From Morganella morganii (GTDB lineage Bacteria; Pseudomonadota; Gammaproteobacteria; Enterobacterales; Enterobacteriaceae): 64,000 nt of DNA. The notes beneath the pieces are model-generated. The model made no database searches. It was not told the DNA's origin and worked only from the letters and a program-made list of their open reading frames with translations. The stretch spans positions 592,148 through 656,147 of the forward strand of contig NZ_NRQY01000002.1 of NCBI RefSeq assembly GCF_003996855.1, given 5' to 3'. A program made the translations under genes and the position numbers. Positions 18,533 to 28,127 of this stretch are shown in pieces. Position 1 is the stretch's first letter, and every line of letters starts with the position of its first letter.

Positions 18533-19570
18533 ATGTCTTCATCTGTAACCACTGCCGGGGCAACCCGGCTGCAACAGACATTAGCGCAGTTCAGTAAGCT
18601 TAATCTGCTCGGCGGCGTTACCCCGCTGAATAAACTGAATAATCTCTCCCGTCTGCTGGGACGGGAAATTTACATCAAACGCGATGATCTGACGCCGCTG
18701 GCAGCGGGTGGCAACAAGCTGCGCAAGCTGGAATTCCTGATGGCGAATGCCCTGGAAAAAGGTGCACAGTTTATTGTCACTGCCGGTGCCATTCAGTCTA
18801 ACCATGTCCGCCAGACCGCAGCTGTTGCGGCGATGTACGGCCTGAAATGTGTGGCACTGCTGGAAAATCCGATCGGCAGTCAGGACGCGGATTTCCTGAA
18901 TAACGGCAACAAATTGCTGACGGATTTATTCGGTGCTCACTGCGTGATGTGTGATGCCCTGACCGATCCTGATGCGCAGATGCAGGCGCTGATCAACCAT
19001 ATGCAGCTCAGCGATGCCTATATCGTGCCGGTCGGCGGCTCAAATATGCTCGGTTCGCTCGGCTATGTGCAGTGCGCCCTGGAAATCGCGCAGCAGACAC
19101 CGGAAGGGACGGAATTCGGTGCTGTCGTGGTGGCTTCCGGCAGCGCCGGGACACACGCCGGGCTTTCTGCCGGATTGCAGCTGGTCATGCCGAAAACGCC
19201 GGTTATCGGTGTCACCGTATCGCGGACTTATGCTGATCAGGCGCCGAAAGTCGTGAAACTGCAAAATGAGCTGGCGCCGCTGTTTGGTATTGAAACCCCG
19301 GCACCGGTCGCGCTGTGGGACAGTTATTTTGCACCGGAGTACGGCATGCCGAATGCCGGCGGACTGGAAGCCATTGAGCTGCTGGCACGCCACGAAGGCA
19401 TTTTGCTGGACCCGGTTTACACCGGTAAAGCGATGGCCGGACTGATTGACCAGGTTCGCGGACATCCTCAGGATACCTCACCGCTTCTGTTTGTGCATAC
19501 CGGCGGTGCCGCCGGACTATTCGCCTATCAGGCAGTGAGCGCAGCAATACAGACCAATCCTGCATTATAA
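18533..19570 (+). CDS. dcyD: D-cysteine desulfhydrase
   Basis: PLP enzyme that breaks D-cysteine to pyruvate, ammonia and sulfide; fold type II, ACC-deaminase family. The protein is 345 residues (E. coli 328). The PLP lysine is Lys62 in [12 protein letters not shown], followed by [16 protein letters not shown], and [16 protein letters not shown] binds the PLP phosphate. It is the last gene of the three-gene run. In E. coli dcyD sits with the cystine transport genes tcyJLN; here a different transporter is beside it. Confidence 0.88.
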   Translation: MSSSVTTAGATRLQQTLAQFSKLNLLGGVTPLNKLNNLSRLLGREIYIKRDDLTPLAAGGNKLRKLEFLMANALEKGAQFIVTAGAIQSNHVRQTAAVAAMYGLKCVALLENPIGSQDADFLNNGNKLLTDLFGAHCVMCDALTDPDAQMQALINHMQLSDAYIVPVGGSNMLGSLGYVQCALEIAQQTPEGTEFGAVVVASGSAGTHAGLSAGLQLVMPKTPVIGVTVSRTYADQAPKVVKLQNELAPLFGIETPAPVALWDSYFAPEYGMPNAGGLEAIELLARHEGILLDPVYTGKAMAGLIDQVRGHPQDTSPLLFVHTGGAAGLFAYQAVSAAIQTNPAL

Positions 19571-19593
19571 TTTACAGTTTGACTGATATCAGC

Positions 19594-19616
19594 GCCGTCC
19601 GGATTTTCCGGGCGGC
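19594..19616. terminator. Stem-loop between converging genes, terminator-like
   Basis: 9-bp stem GCCGTCCGG/CCGGGCGGC with one G-T pair and loop ATTTT, 23 bp past dcyD and 10 bp past the facing gene. There is no T-run on either side, so termination strength is uncertain. Confidence 0.4.
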
Positions 19617-19625
19617 TGCCGGTAC

Positions 19626-20204
19626 TCAGCTGATACCGGAACAGCCCCGCCATGCCATCGGCACCACAGCAAGATTATAGAGCGGGGTACCCAACAGGTA
19701 ATGATCATACACAGTCAGCCCCGGGGTTTTGTCTTTTTCCATCGCATAATATTCAATTGGCAGAATAAACGACAGCAGTAACAAAGAGATACCAGCGTTA
19801 CGGATAGCGCGGCGCGGTAATGCGCTGCTCAGCAGATGAACCACAACGAAATAAGCCCCGGAAACCATAATAAAAAACAGCACAATACCGCTGTTTTCAG
19901 CCAGGAAATCACCGGCTGACAGAGAGTAACCCTGATGAAGCAGGTCAGGAAGATTCGTCAGATATTCGGCACCCGCCTCCCGGCGAAAAAAAGCCGAGGC
20001 AGACAAATTCAGTCCCCACAAAATCGTCAGCAGGCCAGCGACAATTTTGCCTGCTGTATAACGGCATAGATACACATTCGCCAGCAGCAGTAATGTGCCC
20101 ATCACCGTAATTTTCACATTGTACTCCGCGCCCGGTCCGCCGGCTAACACCGCCGGTGCCAGAGCAATCAGCACAATCAGTAAAACAGAAGAAAACAGAC
20201 GCAT
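19626..20204 (-). CDS. Membrane protein of unknown function
   Basis: 192 residues, with hydrophobic segments at about 3-21, 32-48, 51-66, 102-124 and 135-152 and a hydrophilic tail. The first 20 residues could be a signal peptide ending APAVLAGG or a first helix. Codon use and the clean stop suggest a real gene. The segment order and the closing GTPLYNLAVVPMAWRG recall the N-terminal membrane half of phosphoethanolamine transferases, without the sulfatase-like catalytic domain, so this might be a truncated relic. I do not recognise it surely. It is a single gene facing dcyD, upstream of nothing on its strand but followed by the acetate operon end. Confidence 0.55.
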   Translation of the reverse strand: MRLFSSVLLIVLIALAPAVLAGGPGAEYNVKITVMGTLLLLANVYLCRYTAGKIVAGLLTILWGLNLSASAFFRREAGAEYLTNLPDLLHQGYSLSAGDFLAENSGIVLFFIMVSGAYFVVVHLLSSALPRRAIRNAGISLLLLSFILPIEYYAMEKDKTPGLTVYDHYLLGTPLYNLAVVPMAWRGCSGIS

Positions 20205-20289
20205 AAATTAACTTTTAAGCAACATAAACAAGCGGGTTGCAGTAAACCATTAACAACCTGATAAAACAAGTGCCGGAGAAAAAGAAAAT

Positions 20290-20312
20290 GCGGTTTCCCG
20301 GCCGGAAACCGC
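20290..20312 (-). terminator. Terminator of the acs-yjcH-actP operon
   Basis: Perfect 9-bp stem GCGGTTTCC/GGAAACCGC with a 5-base loop; on the minus strand the U-rich ATTTTCTTTTTC follows. It is 13 bp past the actP stop. Confidence 0.85.
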
Positions 20313-20325
20313 GCTGTGATGTCTG

Positions 20326-21981
20326 TCAGTGAGATTTACCCTGCTCAATTCCCGGGCCAATCTGAGAACGGATGAACTGCGCCTCAAAACGGCTGCGTTC
20401 TTCCTGACCCTGTACGGAGTTATCCGTTACAGATACCAGCCAGGCCGCGAAAAAGGCAGCAAACATTGAGAAAAGTGCCGGATATTCATACGGATAAATT
20501 GCTTTTTCATGTCCGAGAATACCAACCCAGATTGTCGGCCCCAGGATCATCAGAATCACTGCGGTTAACAATCCCAGCCAGCCTCCCGCCAGTGCACCGC
20601 GAGTGGTCAGGCGTTTCCAGTACATGGAGAGCAGGATGATCGGGAAGTTACAGCTCGCCGCAATAGAGAAGGCCAGCCCCACCATAAAGGCAATGTTTTG
20701 TTTCTCAAAAAGAATACCCAACCCGATAGCAACAATCCCGAGAATAATGACAGTAACTTTAGAGACTTTTAATTCATCCCGCTCATTGGCTTTACCGTCT
20801 TTGATGACACAGGCGTACAGATCATGGGAAACCGCGGATGCACCCGCCAGGGTCAGCCCGGCCACAACCGCCAGAATTGTCGCGAACGCCACGGCTGAAA
20901 TAAAGCCGAGGAAGAGATTTCCGCCGACCGCATCCGCCAGATGCACCGCTGCCATGTTGGTGCCGCCGATCAGTGCCCCCGCCGCATCTTTAAATACCGG
21001 ATTCGGGCTGACCAGCAAAATGGCTCCGAAACCAATAATAAAAGTCAGAATATAGAAGTAACCAATAAATCCGGTGGCATAAAACACGCTCTTACGGGCT
21101 TCTTTGGCATCACTGACTGTGAAGAAACGCATGATGATATGCGGCAGCCCGGCAGTACCAAACATCAGTGCCAGTCCCAGGGATAATGCGGAAACAGGAT
21201 CTGACACCAAACCGCCCGGGCTCATAATCGCCGGGCCGTTTTTATGTACCGCAACCGCATCTTTAAACAGCGTGTTAAAGTTGAAATCCACGGTTTTCAT
21301 CACCATCAGCGCCATAAAACTGGCACCGGCAAGTAACAGAACTGCCTTGATAATCTGCACCCAGGTCGTTGCCAGCATGCCGCCGAACAGAACATAAAAC
21401 ACCATCAGGATACCGACCAGCACAACTGCCACGATATAATTCAGCCCGAATAACAGCTCAATCAGTTTACCCGCCCCCACCATTTGCGCGATCAGATATA
21501 ATGCCACCACAACCAGTGAACCACTGGCAGAAAGCACCCGGATTGGCCGTGCTTTCAGGCGGTAAGAAACCACATCCGCAAAAGTGTAGCGGCCCAGATT
21601 ACGCAGACGTTCCGCAATCAGAAACAGGATCACCGGCCAGCCGATCAGGAAGCCGATAGAGTAAATCAGGCCGTCATAACCGGAGGTGTATACCAGTGCG
21701 GATATCCCGAGGAATGAAGCAGCGGACATAAAGTCTCCGGCTATCGCCAGCCCGTTCTGGAACCCGGTAATTTTTCCCCCGGCGGTATAATATTCCGCCC
21801 GGGAACGAGTCCGCTTTGCCGCCCAATAGGTGATATAAAGTGTCAGACCGACAAAGATCAGGAACATAATAATGGCCTGATAGTTTACCGGCTGGCGTTC
21901 CACCGGCCCGCTGATGGCATCGGCGTGACTGAACAGCGGGAACATCAGGGATAACAGAAGAGCAGAAAGGCGCGTTTTCAT
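20326..21981 (-). CDS. actP: Cation/acetate symporter
   Basis: Sodium:solute symporter importing acetate and other short carboxylates. The protein is 551 residues (E. coli 549) with an N-terminal signal-like segment ending SHADA and about 13 membrane helices. The [28 protein letters not shown] region is the family's substrate-binding first helix pair. The start codon overlaps the yjcH stop (ATGA). It ends the acs-yjcH-actP operon, supplying acetate to Acs. Confidence 0.96.
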   Translation of the reverse strand: MKTRLSALLLSLMFPLFSHADAISGPVERQPVNYQAIIMFLIFVGLTLYITYWAAKRTRSRAEYYTAGGKITGFQNGLAIAGDFMSAASFLGISALVYTSGYDGLIYSIGFLIGWPVILFLIAERLRNLGRYTFADVVSYRLKARPIRVLSASGSLVVVALYLIAQMVGAGKLIELLFGLNYIVAVVLVGILMVFYVLFGGMLATTWVQIIKAVLLLAGASFMALMVMKTVDFNFNTLFKDAVAVHKNGPAIMSPGGLVSDPVSALSLGLALMFGTAGLPHIIMRFFTVSDAKEARKSVFYATGFIGYFYILTFIIGFGAILLVSPNPVFKDAAGALIGGTNMAAVHLADAVGGNLFLGFISAVAFATILAVVAGLTLAGASAVSHDLYACVIKDGKANERDELKVSKVTVIILGIVAIGLGILFEKQNIAFMVGLAFSIAASCNFPIILLSMYWKRLTTRGALAGGWLGLLTAVILMILGPTIWVGILGHEKAIYPYEYPALFSMFAAFFAAWLVSVTDNSVQGQEERSRFEAQFIRSQIGPGIEQGKSH

Positions 21982-22289
21982 TGTTTCACTCCGCTGATAA
22001 TTTCGGCGGTCAGACGGTCAAATTCACCGTTTGCACGAACGGTATAAATACCGGTCAGGACAACAGCACTGACAATCAGTCCGATCCCGACAGGTATCCC
22101 GCGGGTGATCGTCAGGCCTTCACCGAGTGGTGTACCCAGCCATTGCGGGTCAAAAGCAATCAGAATAATAAAACTGACATACAGCACAAGTGTAATAACG
22201 GTCAATGTCCATGAGAACCGACTGCGTTTTCTGACCAGTTCCTGAAAGCGAGGGTCATTCTCCACCTGTTGATAAATGGATGCGCTCAT
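21978..22289 (-). CDS. yjcH: DUF485 small membrane protein YjcH
   Basis: 103-residue inner-membrane protein with two helices (about 23-45 and 58-80), always coupled to actP. It starts [19 protein letters not shown], as in E. coli. GAGGA-type ribosome site (GAGTATCCTCAATG region, AGGAGTATCC) precedes it. The role is unproven; a helper or stability role for ActP is inferred from conserved coupling. Confidence 0.93.
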   Translation of the reverse strand: MSASIYQQVENDPRFQELVRKRSRFSWTLTVITLVLYVSFIILIAFDPQWLGTPLGEGLTITRGIPVGIGLIVSAVVLTGIYTVRANGEFDRLTAEIISGVKQ

Positions 22290-22362
22290 TGAGGATACTC
22301 CTCTGTTTTTGTTATCCGGAGTGTCAGTGCCGCATAATCCGGCACTGACAGAGGTTAGCGTG

Positions 22363-24318
22363 CTAATTCATTTTGATGGCCTGCTTTTCTTCGAGCAGTT
22401 TTTCGACCACCCCCGGGTCGGCCAGTGTTGATACATCACCCAGATTACCGGTATCACCGGTGGCGATTTTACGGAGGATACGGCGCATAATTTTACCGGA
22501 TCGCGTTTTCGGCAGAGAGTCGGTCCAGTGAAGAATATCCGGGGTAGCAATCGGGCCGATTTCTTTACGGACCCAGTTCCTCACTTCCGCATACAATTCC
22601 GGTGTCGGCTCCTCGCCGTGGTTAAGTGTGACATAGGCATAAATAGCCTGCCCTTTGATACTGTGCGGAATCCCGACCACCGCGGCTTCGGCAATTTTCG
22701 GGTGTGAAACCAGCGCAGATTCCACTTCGGCAGTGCCGAGGCGATGTCCGGAGATATTCAGCACATCATCCACCCGGCCGGTGATCCAGTAATAGCCGTC
22801 TTCATCACGGCGGGTACCATCTCCGGCAAAGTACATGCCTTTAAAGGCGGAAAAATAAGTCTGTTCAAAGCGTTCATGATCACCGAACAGGGTACGTGCC
22901 TGGCCCGGCCAGGAATCCAGGATCACCAGATTCCCCTCTGTCTCACCGTCCAGAATGTCGCCCTGGTTATCCACCAGTGCAGGCTGAACCCCGAAGAACG
23001 GCACGGTCGCGGAGCCCGGTTTCAGTTCAATAGCACCCGGCATCGCACCTATCATGCAGGCACCGGTTTCGGTCTGCCACCAGGTATCGACAATCGGGCA
23101 GCGGCTGTCACCGATGGTTTTGTAATACCATTCCCAGGCTTCCGGGTTAATCGGTTCGCCGACCGACCCCATAATGCGCAGTGATTTGCGGGATGTGCCT
23201 TCAATAGCATTGAGGCCTTCCGCCATCAGGGCGCGGATAGCCGTCGGTGCGGTATACAGGATATTGACCTGATGTTTATCGACAATCTGACACATCCGGT
23301 TGACCTTCGGATGGTTTGGTACGCCTTCAAACATCAGCGTGACAGCCCCGTTGGACAAGGGGCCGTAAACCAGGTAGGTGTGTCCGGTTACCCAGCCGAC
23401 ATCCGCTGTACACCAGAACACTTCATCACCATGATAATCAAAAATATATTTGAATGTCAGCGTGGCGTAGACCAGATAACCGCCGGTGGTGTGCAGCACC
23501 CCTTTCGGCTTACCGGTCGAACCGGAGGTATAGAGGATAAACAGCGGATCTTCCGCGTTCATCTCTTCCGGCGGGCAGTCCGCACTGACACCGCTGACAG
23601 CATCATGCCACCAGATATCACGCCCTTCCTGCCATTCCACCGGATTGCCGGTACGGCGGAAAACGATCACACCGCTGACAGTGGTCACACCCGGATTTTT
23701 CAGGCCGTCATCGACGTTTTTCTTCAGCGGGATAGTGCGTCCGGCACGCAGACCTTCATCTGTGGTGATCACCATTTTTGCACCGGAATCAATCACACGG
23801 CCGGACACCGCCTCAGGCGAGAACCCGGCAAAAATCACCGAATGCACTGCACCGATACGGGCACAGGCCAGCATAGCAACCATCGCTTCCGGGATCATCG
23901 GCATATAAATGGCAACCACATCACCTTTGCTGATCCCCTGCTGTTTCAGAACATTGGCAAACTGACAGACATCATGATGCAGTTCACGGTAGGTGAGTGT
24001 GCGGGATTCATCCGGGCTGTCGCCCTCCCAGATCACTGCCGGTTTGTCACCACGCTCCGCCAGATGCCGGTCAAGACAGTTGGCACTGAGATTTAGTGTG
24101 CCGTCCTCAAACCATTTGATGCTGACATGGCCCGGATCAAAGGAGGTGTTTTTCACCCGCGTATAGGGCTTTATCCAGTCGACAATCCGACCTTTCTCAC
24201 GCCAGTAGCTGTCGGGATCCTCAACAGACCGCTGATACTCGTCCAGATACTGCTGATGATTGATTAGCGCATTTTTTGCAATTGCTTCGGGTACAGGATA
24301 TTTCGTTATTTTTGTCAT
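22363..24318 (-). CDS. acs: Acetyl-CoA synthetase
   Basis: AMP-forming ligase converting acetate, ATP and CoA to acetyl-CoA for high-affinity scavenging. The protein is 651 residues (E. coli 652). The P-loop-like [13 protein letters not shown] is near residue 265, [14 protein letters not shown] near 515, and the acetylatable lysine is in [11 protein letters not shown] near 609. AAAAGGAGA precedes the ATG. It is first in acs-yjcH-actP, divergent from sodA over 369 bp. Confidence 0.97.
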   Translation of the reverse strand: MTKITKYPVPEAIAKNALINHQQYLDEYQRSVEDPDSYWREKGRIVDWIKPYTRVKNTSFDPGHVSIKWFEDGTLNLSANCLDRHLAERGDKPAVIWEGDSPDESRTLTYRELHHDVCQFANVLKQQGISKGDVVAIYMPMIPEAMVAMLACARIGAVHSVIFAGFSPEAVSGRVIDSGAKMVITTDEGLRAGRTIPLKKNVDDGLKNPGVTTVSGVIVFRRTGNPVEWQEGRDIWWHDAVSGVSADCPPEEMNAEDPLFILYTSGSTGKPKGVLHTTGGYLVYATLTFKYIFDYHGDEVFWCTADVGWVTGHTYLVYGPLSNGAVTLMFEGVPNHPKVNRMCQIVDKHQVNILYTAPTAIRALMAEGLNAIEGTSRKSLRIMGSVGEPINPEAWEWYYKTIGDSRCPIVDTWWQTETGACMIGAMPGAIELKPGSATVPFFGVQPALVDNQGDILDGETEGNLVILDSWPGQARTLFGDHERFEQTYFSAFKGMYFAGDGTRRDEDGYYWITGRVDDVLNISGHRLGTAEVESALVSHPKIAEAAVVGIPHSIKGQAIYAYVTLNHGEEPTPELYAEVRNWVRKEIGPIATPDILHWTDSLPKTRSGKIMRRILRKIATGDTGNLGDVSTLADPGVVEKLLEEKQAIKMN

Positions 24319-24496
24319 GATGAATCTCCTTTTAATTGTTAATGCTATGTCAAAATCACGTTAAATAAAGTTACCCTTCTGCCTTTGTTTCTTTTTTGCG
24401 CTAAAGATCACGGATTGAAAAAGGGGAGATTCACAGCGTTATCATTTGATGCGAAAAGCACAGGCAATATAAAAAATCACTATTGGGACAAAAAAT

Positions 24497-24512
24497 AGTG
24501 CATAACATCACA
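24497..24512 (-). promoter_or_regulatory. Candidate CRP site upstream of acs
   Basis: AGTGC, six bases, TCACA: one perfect half-site and one with two mismatches, centred about 186 bp upstream of acs. acs is known to need CRP in E. coli. The rest of 24319-24595 is AT-rich and I could not place the acs -10 box. Confidence 0.3.
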
Positions 24513-24595
24513 CAAGGATTTACAGCTAAAATTTTTAACTAAAATAAGACAGTAAAATAACAAATAAAAAGAATCCGCACAGATCGCACAAATCT

Positions 24596-24631
24596 GATAA
24601 TCATTTTCATTATCATCTGTTTCATTATAAT
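24596..24631 (+). promoter_or_regulatory. sodA promoter with overlapping Fur box
   Basis: GATAATCATTTTCATTATC at 24596-24614 matches 16 of 19 bases of the Fur consensus. It overlaps a likely -35 (TTTTCA, 24604-24609) and is followed after 16 bp by a perfect -10, TATAAT at 24626-24631. Transcription should start near 24638, 50 bp before the ATG. Fur repression of sodA is established in E. coli. Confidence 0.85.
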
Positions 24632-24687
24632 GTCAGGCCTGTTCACACCCGGTGTGAGCGGTTCGGTCAATTACTGGAGTTATAATT

Positions 24688-25308
24688 ATGAGCTATGTAT
24701 TACCTGCATTACCGTACGCTTATGATGCGTTAGAACCGCATTTCGATAAAATGACAATGGAAATTCACCATACAAAACATCATCAGACGTATGTGAATAA
24801 CACCAACACCGCTCTGGAAGCTTTCCCGGAGATGGCCGGCCTTGATATCGACGATCTGATCGCGCTGCTCGATAAATTCCCGGCGGACAAACGTACCTTT
24901 ATCCGCAACAACGCCGGTGGTCATTCCAACCACAGCATGTTCTGGAAAGGCCTGAAAACCGGTACCACATTACAGGGTGACCTGAAAGCTGCTATTGAGC
25001 GCGATTTCGGCAGTGTTGACGCATTTCAGGCTGAGTTTGAAAAAGCCGCGGCAACCCGTTTCGGTTCCGGCTGGGCATGGCTGGTGCTGAAAGACGGCAA
25101 ACTGGCTGTTGTTTCCACCGCTAACCAGGACAGCCCGCTGATGGGTGAAGCGATTTCCGGTACTTCCGGTTATCCGATCATCGGTCTGGATGTGTGGGAG
25201 CACGCCTATTACCTGAAATTCCAGAACCGCCGTCCGGATTACATCAAAGCATTCTGGTCTGTAGTCAACTGGGATGAAGCCGCAGCGCGTTTCACTTCTG
25301 CAAAATAA
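24688..25308 (+). CDS. sodA: Manganese superoxide dismutase
   Basis: Cytoplasmic enzyme converting superoxide to peroxide and oxygen. The protein is 206 residues, the length of E. coli SodA, and closest to SodA not Sod[21 protein letters not shown]. Metal ligands are His27 (EIHHTKHH), His82 region ([13 protein letters not shown]), and Asp and His of [10 protein letters not shown] near 168 and 172. The Gln in [10 protein letters not shown] is the manganese-type second-shell residue. ACTGGAG lies before the ATG, and a terminator follows. Confidence 0.97.
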   Translation: MSYVLPALPYAYDALEPHFDKMTMEIHHTKHHQTYVNNTNTALEAFPEMAGLDIDDLIALLDKFPADKRTFIRNNAGGHSNHSMFWKGLKTGTTLQGDLKAAIERDFGSVDAFQAEFEKAAATRFGSGWAWLVLKDGKLAVVSTANQDSPLMGEAISGTSGYPIIGLDVWEHAYYLKFQNRRPDYIKAFWSVVNWDEAAARFTSAK

Positions 25309-25315
25309 GTTCTGA

Positions 25316-25350
25316 AATATGTGCGGGCGCTGTCCGCACATATTCTTCTT
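25316..25350 (+). terminator. Terminator of sodA
   Basis: Perfect 11-bp stem AATATGTGCGG with its complement, 7-base loop, then TCTTCTT. It begins 8 bp past the stop. Confidence 0.85.
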
Positions 25351-25396
25351 CCCCGCTTTCGATTATGATGTCTGTCTCACTCAATACGGAGGCGGC

Positions 25397-26083
25397 ATGG
25401 CATACACACCTTTAGTTTTCACCGGTCCCGTCAGGGATACAGCCCGCTGCGGACGCAGCGCAATTGAGAAGCGTCAGACCGACGGCGTAATTGCCCTCAG
25501 TGCTACCGGACTCGCCGGTGACGAACAGGCGGAAAAAGCCTTTCACGGCGGCCCTGACCGCGCGTTATGTCATTATCCCCGCGAACACTATGACTACTGG
25601 AAAATGATGTATCCGGAGATTGAGGATCGCTTTGTCGCGCCGTTCTTTGGGGAAAATATATCCACCCTCGGTATGACAGAAGAAACCGTATTTATCGGGG
25701 ATATTTATCAGTGGGGCAGCGCCGTGATTCAGGTCACCCAGCCGCGCTCACCGTGTTACAAACTTAATCCGCTGACTGATGTATCTGATTTTGCACAGGT
25801 GATGCAGGACTGCGGCCGTACCGGCTGGTTGTACCGTGTCGCCGGGAAAGGGGATGTCAGCAGTGATCAGCCGCTGAAACTGCTGACCCGCACCAGCGCG
25901 GTATCTGTCAGGGAAGCCGCGGCGATCGCTTTTCATCTGCCGTTTGATGAAACCGAATACCGCCATCTGCTGCATTCACCCGGGTTATCTGCCAGCTGGA
26001 CACTGACCATGCAGCGCCGCCTGATGACCGGCAAAATCGAGGATTTTAACCGCCGGCTATTCGGTTCCGCCGCTGCCGTGTAA
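25397..26083 (+). CDS. yiiM: MOSC-domain protein YiiM (6-hydroxylaminopurine reductase type)
   Basis: Molybdenum-cofactor enzyme that detoxifies N-hydroxylated purine bases in E. coli. The protein is 228 residues (E. coli 224). MOSC domain about 20-165, with the cofactor-binding cysteine in TQPRSPCYKLNP near 118; a C-terminal three-alpha-like tail (SVREAAAIAFHLP) follows. The open frame begins at 25319, inside the sodA terminator, but the ATG at 25397 has GGAGG 5 bases ahead and gives the normal start MAYTPLVF. It lies alone after sodA. Confidence 0.9.
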   Translation: MAYTPLVFTGPVRDTARCGRSAIEKRQTDGVIALSATGLAGDEQAEKAFHGGPDRALCHYPREHYDYWKMMYPEIEDRFVAPFFGENISTLGMTEETVFIGDIYQWGSAVIQVTQPRSPCYKLNPLTDVSDFAQVMQDCGRTGWLYRVAGKGDVSSDQPLKLLTRTSAVSVREAAAIAFHLPFDETEYRHLLHSPGLSASWTLTMQRRLMTGKIEDFNRRLFGSAAAV

Positions 26084-26210
26084 GAATATGTAATCCCGGG
26101 TTCTCCCTGCTTTAAACCGGTTCCGGAATGTGTGATTATCATACTCGTTTCACGATGACTGCTGCGGACCCGGCAGCGCACACAGACGACCTTTTAAACG
26201 GGAGACACGG

Positions 26211-26501
26211 ATGAAATACCTGATAATGCTGTTGAGCCTGGCAGCGCTTTCACTGCCCGCCGCCGCGGCAGATCAGAACAGTGCGGATGAGCTGGAAATC
26301 TTTACGGATAATGCAGAGAACTGCATCCATTTCGCCGGTGAATGGGATGTGTCCCTGCCCGCAGATCAGAAAAAAGATATCAAAAAAGCACTGAATGAAA
26401 CCTGTCCCCCGGCCAAAGAGCAGCAAAAAGTATTGCGCGAAAAATACCGCAATGACCCGGAAATGCTCGCGAAAATTAATGAATTTGACCTCGGCCAGTG
26501 A
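26211..26501 (+). CDS. Small exported protein, unknown function
   Basis: 96 residues with a clear signal peptide (MKYLIMLLSLAALSLPAAAA, cleavage near residue 20) and a charged mature part of about 76 residues. Two cysteines, Cys38 (AENCIHFAGEWD) and Cys65 (NETCPPAKEQQ), could form a disulfide in the periplasm. GGGAGA precedes the ATG. It is a single-gene unit with its own terminator. I do not recognise the family and assign no function. Confidence 0.75.
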   Translation: MKYLIMLLSLAALSLPAAAADQNSADELEIFTDNAENCIHFAGEWDVSLPADQKKDIKKALNETCPPAKEQQKVLREKYRNDPEMLAKINEFDLGQ

Positions 26502-26513
26502 CATCAGCCGTAA

Positions 26514-26549
26514 AAAAAGCCCTTCCGGTACAGGCCGGAAGGGCTTTTT
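26514..26549. terminator. Bidirectional terminator between the small exported protein and dmsD
   Basis: Perfect 15-bp stem AAAAAGCCCTTCCGG with its complement and loop TACAGG; A-run on one side and T-run on the other serve the two converging genes. Confidence 0.95.
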
Positions 26550-26568
26550 AATCTGATTGTGTGATGCC

Positions 26569-27180
26569 TCAGGCGAAAATGGTTTTTTCTGCCGGGATCA
26601 CCAGCAGCGCATCCTGCCAGCCGCTGAGTGTCAGGGCGGTCAGAGCAGATAACCCTTCATAGAACGGACTGCCGCATTTTTCCTGCATCCGCGCCAGATA
26701 GAAACGCGCCCACGGCAGCAGATGTTCCGCCAGCAGTGAATTCAGGGTATCCGGACGATTTTCTGCCGTCCAGGCTGTCATCATCAGTAACAGGCCGATG
26801 TGATCTTCCGGTTCATTCTGTGACAACGCAATATCCACCTGATGTGCACGCATCCACTCACGCAGGGCAATAGTGGAATCCCCGAACAGCACCTGTTCTT
26901 TATCCAGCCAGACAGAGCCCCACGGTGATGCGGGTAAAGCCTGCGGGCCGATAAACAGCCGCTGATACGCCTGCGGTAAGGTTTCCTCACCGGTGACGGC
27001 TGTATTCAGTTTCTGTGCAGCAGTCTGCTTTTGTGCATTATCACCATACGGCCATTCCGCCACCCACTCCCCGGAAGAGAGCAGTTCCGTTATCTGCGCT
27101 ATCTCTGACGGCGGATAGTAAAACGCCGCTCCGAGAATACGGGCTGTTAATGCAACATCACTGACAACTTGCTCACTCAT
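26569..27180 (-). CDS. dmsD: Tat proofreading chaperone DmsD/TorD family
   Basis: Cytoplasmic all-helical chaperone that binds the twin-arginine signal of DmsA while its cofactors are loaded. The protein is 203 residues (E. coli DmsD 204). The family motif is seen as LFIGPQALPASPWGSVWLD near 70-88 and EPEDHIGLLLMMTAW near 122-136. It lies 85 bp after dmsC, at the end of dmsABC-dmsD. In E. coli dmsD is elsewhere; here it is in the operon. Confidence 0.88.
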   Translation of the reverse strand: MSEQVVSDVALTARILGAAFYYPPSEIAQITELLSSGEWVAEWPYGDNAQKQTAAQKLNTAVTGEETLPQAYQRLFIGPQALPASPWGSVWLDKEQVLFGDSTIALREWMRAHQVDIALSQNEPEDHIGLLLMMTAWTAENRPDTLNSLLAEHLLPWARFYLARMQEKCGSPFYEGLSALTALTLSGWQDALLVIPAEKTIFA

Positions 27181-27265
27181 AATTCAGGATTCTCACAATA
27201 AAGTATCTTCGTATCCTGCCACGATTTCCGGCCGGAAAACAGTAACAGGATACGTACCACAGGTA

Positions 27266-28126
27266 TCAGGACAGATATGCCATACCCACCGTCATGTGCA
27301 GTCCGTAGAAAATACCCCGGCCGATAATTTCCCCGGCCAGCACCAGGATAAAACCGGCAAGCATCATGATCACCGGCGGATTCGCCCGTTTCACCAGCGG
27401 CAGAACCCAGCAGGCCAGGCCCAGTACCAGAAGAACCAGACGCCAGCCCATATACAGGCCGAACTCCGGCACCAGCGCGGAAGCACTCTGTACGGAACTG
27501 CGGATAAAGGCCAAATCAAATGCCTGTGAGGTCACCGCGACCGCACTCGCCACCAGCGCGAGAATACTCACCAGCGGCAGCCAGCCGGTGCAGCGCAGGT
27601 CAAACCCGGCAATCCGCAGCAGCAGAGCAGCCAGTACCGGCCCGCCAAGCAGCGCCGTCAGCACAAAGTGGATAGTAGTGTACGGGGTATACCAGGTCGG
27701 CACCGTGGCAATCTGATAAACCTGCGGAATGGCGTAAATAAAGACCACCGCGAGAACCATCACCACCAGCAGCCAGAGCTTACCAAGTGCCGCTGGCATT
27801 TTATTCAGCACCGCCAGCAGCCAGTAAAAACCACCGGCCGCAAAAAAGACCGAACCTGCCGCAATTTCATTACTGAGCGACGAACTGCCGAGGCGGTTAA
27901 ACGCATTAAACGCACGCAGTGGTGTGCCCATGTGCATCATAGAGAGCAGGAAACCCACGCCCATCAGCACCCACAGGCCGAACATGCTGTAATGCACTTT
28001 ACGGCTCATTTCCGGTGACAGTTTCCCGGACAGCAGCACCGCCGCCATCACGATAAACGCCCCCGCCACACTTTGCCCGATGGTGGTAAAGAACATCAGC
28101 GGCCATTCATGAATTCCCGATCCCAT
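27266..28126 (-). CDS. dmsC: DMSO reductase membrane anchor subunit
   Basis: Eight-helix inner-membrane protein that oxidises menaquinol and anchors DmsAB. The protein is 286 residues (E. coli 287). I chose the ATG at 28126, which has GGAGGAGG 6-7 bases upstream and gives MGSGIHEWPLMFFTTIGQS; the longer frame from 28189 runs into dmsB. GEIIGRGIFYG near the C-terminus is typical. The dmsB stop is one base before. Confidence 0.93.
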   Translation of the reverse strand: MGSGIHEWPLMFFTTIGQSVAGAFIVMAAVLLSGKLSPEMSRKVHYSMFGLWVLMGVGFLLSMMHMGTPLRAFNAFNRLGSSSLSNEIAAGSVFFAAGGFYWLLAVLNKMPAALGKLWLLVVMVLAVVFIYAIPQVYQIATVPTWYTPYTTIHFVLTALLGGPVLAALLLRIAGFDLRCTGWLPLVSILALVASAVAVTSQAFDLAFIRSSVQSASALVPEFGLYMGWRLVLLVLGLACWVLPLVKRANPPVIMMLAGFILVLAGEIIGRGIFYGLHMTVGMAYLS

Positions 28127-28127
28127 G

